DNA of 6,207 nt. Source: Anaerolineales bacterium UBA6663. GTDB lineage: Bacteria > Chloroflexota > Anaerolineae > Anaerolineales > UBA6663. The notes below the pieces were generated by a model, which searched no databases, had not been told where the DNA came from, and saw nothing but the letters and a program-made list of their open reading frames with translations. Numbering within the stretch: the stretch's first letter is position 1; the number at the start of each line of letters is the position of its first letter. The position numbers and the translations under genes were made by a program. Positions 5,494 to 6,207 of this stretch are shown one piece after another. The stretch is from NCBI GenBank assembly GCA_002455335.1, contig DKKP01000103.1:1-6207 (forward strand), in the 5' to 3' direction.

Positions 5494-6117
5494 ATGCCCG
5501 CACCCAAGACAACCACCGGCGTTCAGATCGAGCGCATGGTCCTGACGCGTCTGCCCACCGACGCCGGCGACTTTCGGCTCGCGCTCTACCACAACACGCT
5601 CGACGACAAGGAGCACCTGGCGCTTGTGCTCGGCGAGCCGCGCGGTCGCTCCGATGTGCTCGTGCGCGTGCACTCCGAGTGCTTCACCGGCGACGTGCTT
5701 GGCTCACAACGCTGCGACTGCGGCGAGCAGCTGCAGCGCTCGATGCACCTGATGGCGCACGAGGGCCAGGGCATCCTGCTCTACCTGCGCCAAGAAGGGC
5801 GCGGCATCGGCCTGCTCGACAAGCTCCGCGCGTATAATCTGCAGGATCAGGGGTACGACACGGTCGAGGCCAACTTGGCGTTGGGCCATCAAGCCGACGA
5901 GCGCGATTACACGGTCGCCGCATTGATCCTGCGCGATTGGGGCGTCCGCTCGATCCGGCTGCTAACCAACAACCCGCTGAAGATCGACAGCCTGCGCGCG
6001 CTCGGCGTGAACGTCACCGGGCGCGTCCCGCTGGCGCCGACGTTCACGCCCAACAACACCGGCTATCTGCGGACCAAGGTCGAGCGTATGCGCCACCTGC
6101 TGCAGCTCCCGGTCTGA
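5494..6117 (+). CDS. ribA: GTP cyclohydrolase II
   Basis: This cytoplasmic enzyme opens GTP to 2,5-diamino-6-ribosylamino-4(3H)-pyrimidinone 5'-phosphate, releasing formate and pyrophosphate, the first step of riboflavin synthesis. The 207 residues match the length of a stand-alone RibA. The zinc site is complete: Cys63, Cys74 and Cys76 in SECFTGDVLGSQRCDCGEQL have the same spacing as Cys54/65/67 of the E. coli enzyme. YLRQEGRGIGL (97-107) forms the GTP-binding region, and Tyr114 and Arg137 correspond to E. coli Tyr105 and Arg128. DTVEAN (122-127), LLTNNPLKI (156-164) and the PNN motif (186-188) are intact. ATG 5494 is chosen because GGAGGTGAT, a near-full match to the 16S rRNA tail, lies directly before it; the open frame back to 5407 overlaps the membrane protein gene. 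No fused DHBP synthase (RibB) domain is present, so RibB must be encoded elsewhere. A RibD-type reductase follows 34 bp downstream. Confidence 0.96.
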   Translation: MPAPKTTTGVQIERMVLTRLPTDAGDFRLALYHNTLDDKEHLALVLGEPRGRSDVLVRVHSECFTGDVLGSQRCDCGEQLQRSMHLMAHEGQGILLYLRQEGRGIGLLDKLRAYNLQDQGYDTVEANLALGHQADERDYTVAALILRDWGVRSIRLLTNNPLKIDSLRALGVNVTGRVPLAPTFTPNNTGYLRTKVERMRHLLQLPV

Positions 6118-6132
6118 GGCACTCACCCGACC

Positions 6133-6146
6133 GCGCCCCCTGGCGC
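6133..6146 (+). repeat. GCGCC/GGCGC hairpin between ribA and the RibD-type reductase
   Basis: GCGCC (6133-6137) and GGCGC (6142-6146) flank a CCCT loop. The hairpin ends 5 nt before the ATG at 6152, where a Shine-Dalgarno sequence would normally lie, and none is visible there. It is nearly identical to the element at 4911-4926. It could be a weak terminator for ribA, a translational control of the next gene, or a small dispersed repeat. Confidence 0.4.
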
Positions 6147-6151
6147 TTACG

Positions 6152-6207
6152 ATGACTCGCCCGCGTGTCACGGTTTCGTATGCCCAGAGCCTCGACGGCT
6201 GCCCAAC
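6152..6207 (+). CDS. RibD-type reductase, dihydrofolate reductase-like fold (3' partial)
   Basis: Only the first 18 codons are present, reading MTRPRVTVSYAQSLDGCP, and the frame runs off the window end. The first strand VTVSYAQSLDG is the typical start of RibD C-terminal reductase proteins, which have a dihydrofolate reductase-like fold and reduce the ribosyl side chain of the pyrimidine intermediate with NADPH in riboflavin synthesis. A stand-alone reductase beside ribA fits that pathway. Most relatives read DGR or DGS at the end of this motif; here it is DGC. No clear Shine-Dalgarno sequence precedes the ATG. With so few residues, another member of the same reductase superfamily cannot be excluded. 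Confidence 0.7.
   Translation, partial: MTRPRVTVSYAQSLDGCP

Noticed and set aside
5833..5838. Perfect TATAAT box inside ribA
   Set aside because: It comes from the conserved codons for Ala-Tyr-Asn (Y114 region) and has no gene start nearby that needs it.

Overview
The window looks like ordinary chromosomal DNA from a GC-rich bacterium. The style (a DUF3179 protein, a proline/threonine-linked beta-propeller lipoprotein, a methyltransferase with a THUMP-like tail, TGCTATnnT promoter-like boxes) suggests a member of the Chloroflexota. That assignment is an inference from gene content and is not proven. I see no rRNA, tRNA, CRISPR array, insertion sequence or phage gene.

Layout. (1) 1-699 (+): the C-terminal part of a class I SAM-dependent methyltransferase with a THUMP-like domain; its start lies outside the window. 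(2) 706-2373 (-), convergent with it and only 6 bp away: a secreted lipoprotein with a TolB/PD40-like beta-propeller. Its frame is cut once by an in-frame TAA at 1477-1479, with no frameshift, so two open frames really form one 555-codon gene. (3) 2374-2501: a divergent intergenic region with a perfect 29-bp palindrome (two 14-bp arms around one C), almost certainly the operator of the adjacent TetR regulator. (4) 2502-4885 (+): a tight three-gene cluster of a TetR/AcrR repressor, a membrane-anchored DUF3179 protein and a phosphoribosyltransferase (COG2236-like). Gaps are 12 bp and then a 1-nt TGATG overlap. (5) 4886-5093: a non-coding gap with two small inverted repeats and two extended -10 promoter candidates. 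(6) 5094-6207 (+): a small four-helix membrane protein, GTP cyclohydrolase II (RibA), and the first 18 codons of a RibD-type reductase. The last two are steps of riboflavin synthesis.

How the genes work together. The TetR repressor probably represses its own operon from the palindrome and, because the site lies between divergent genes, may also control the lipoprotein. The roles of the DUF3179 protein and the phosphoribosyltransferase in that operon are unknown. RibA and the RibD-type reductase form a recognisable riboflavin pair. Nothing here is a clear new defence or mobile system. The items most worth checking are the nonsense-split propeller gene, the palindromic operator with its TetR-DUF3179-phosphoribosyltransferase operon, and a short GCGCC/GGCGC hairpin that recurs behind two genes.
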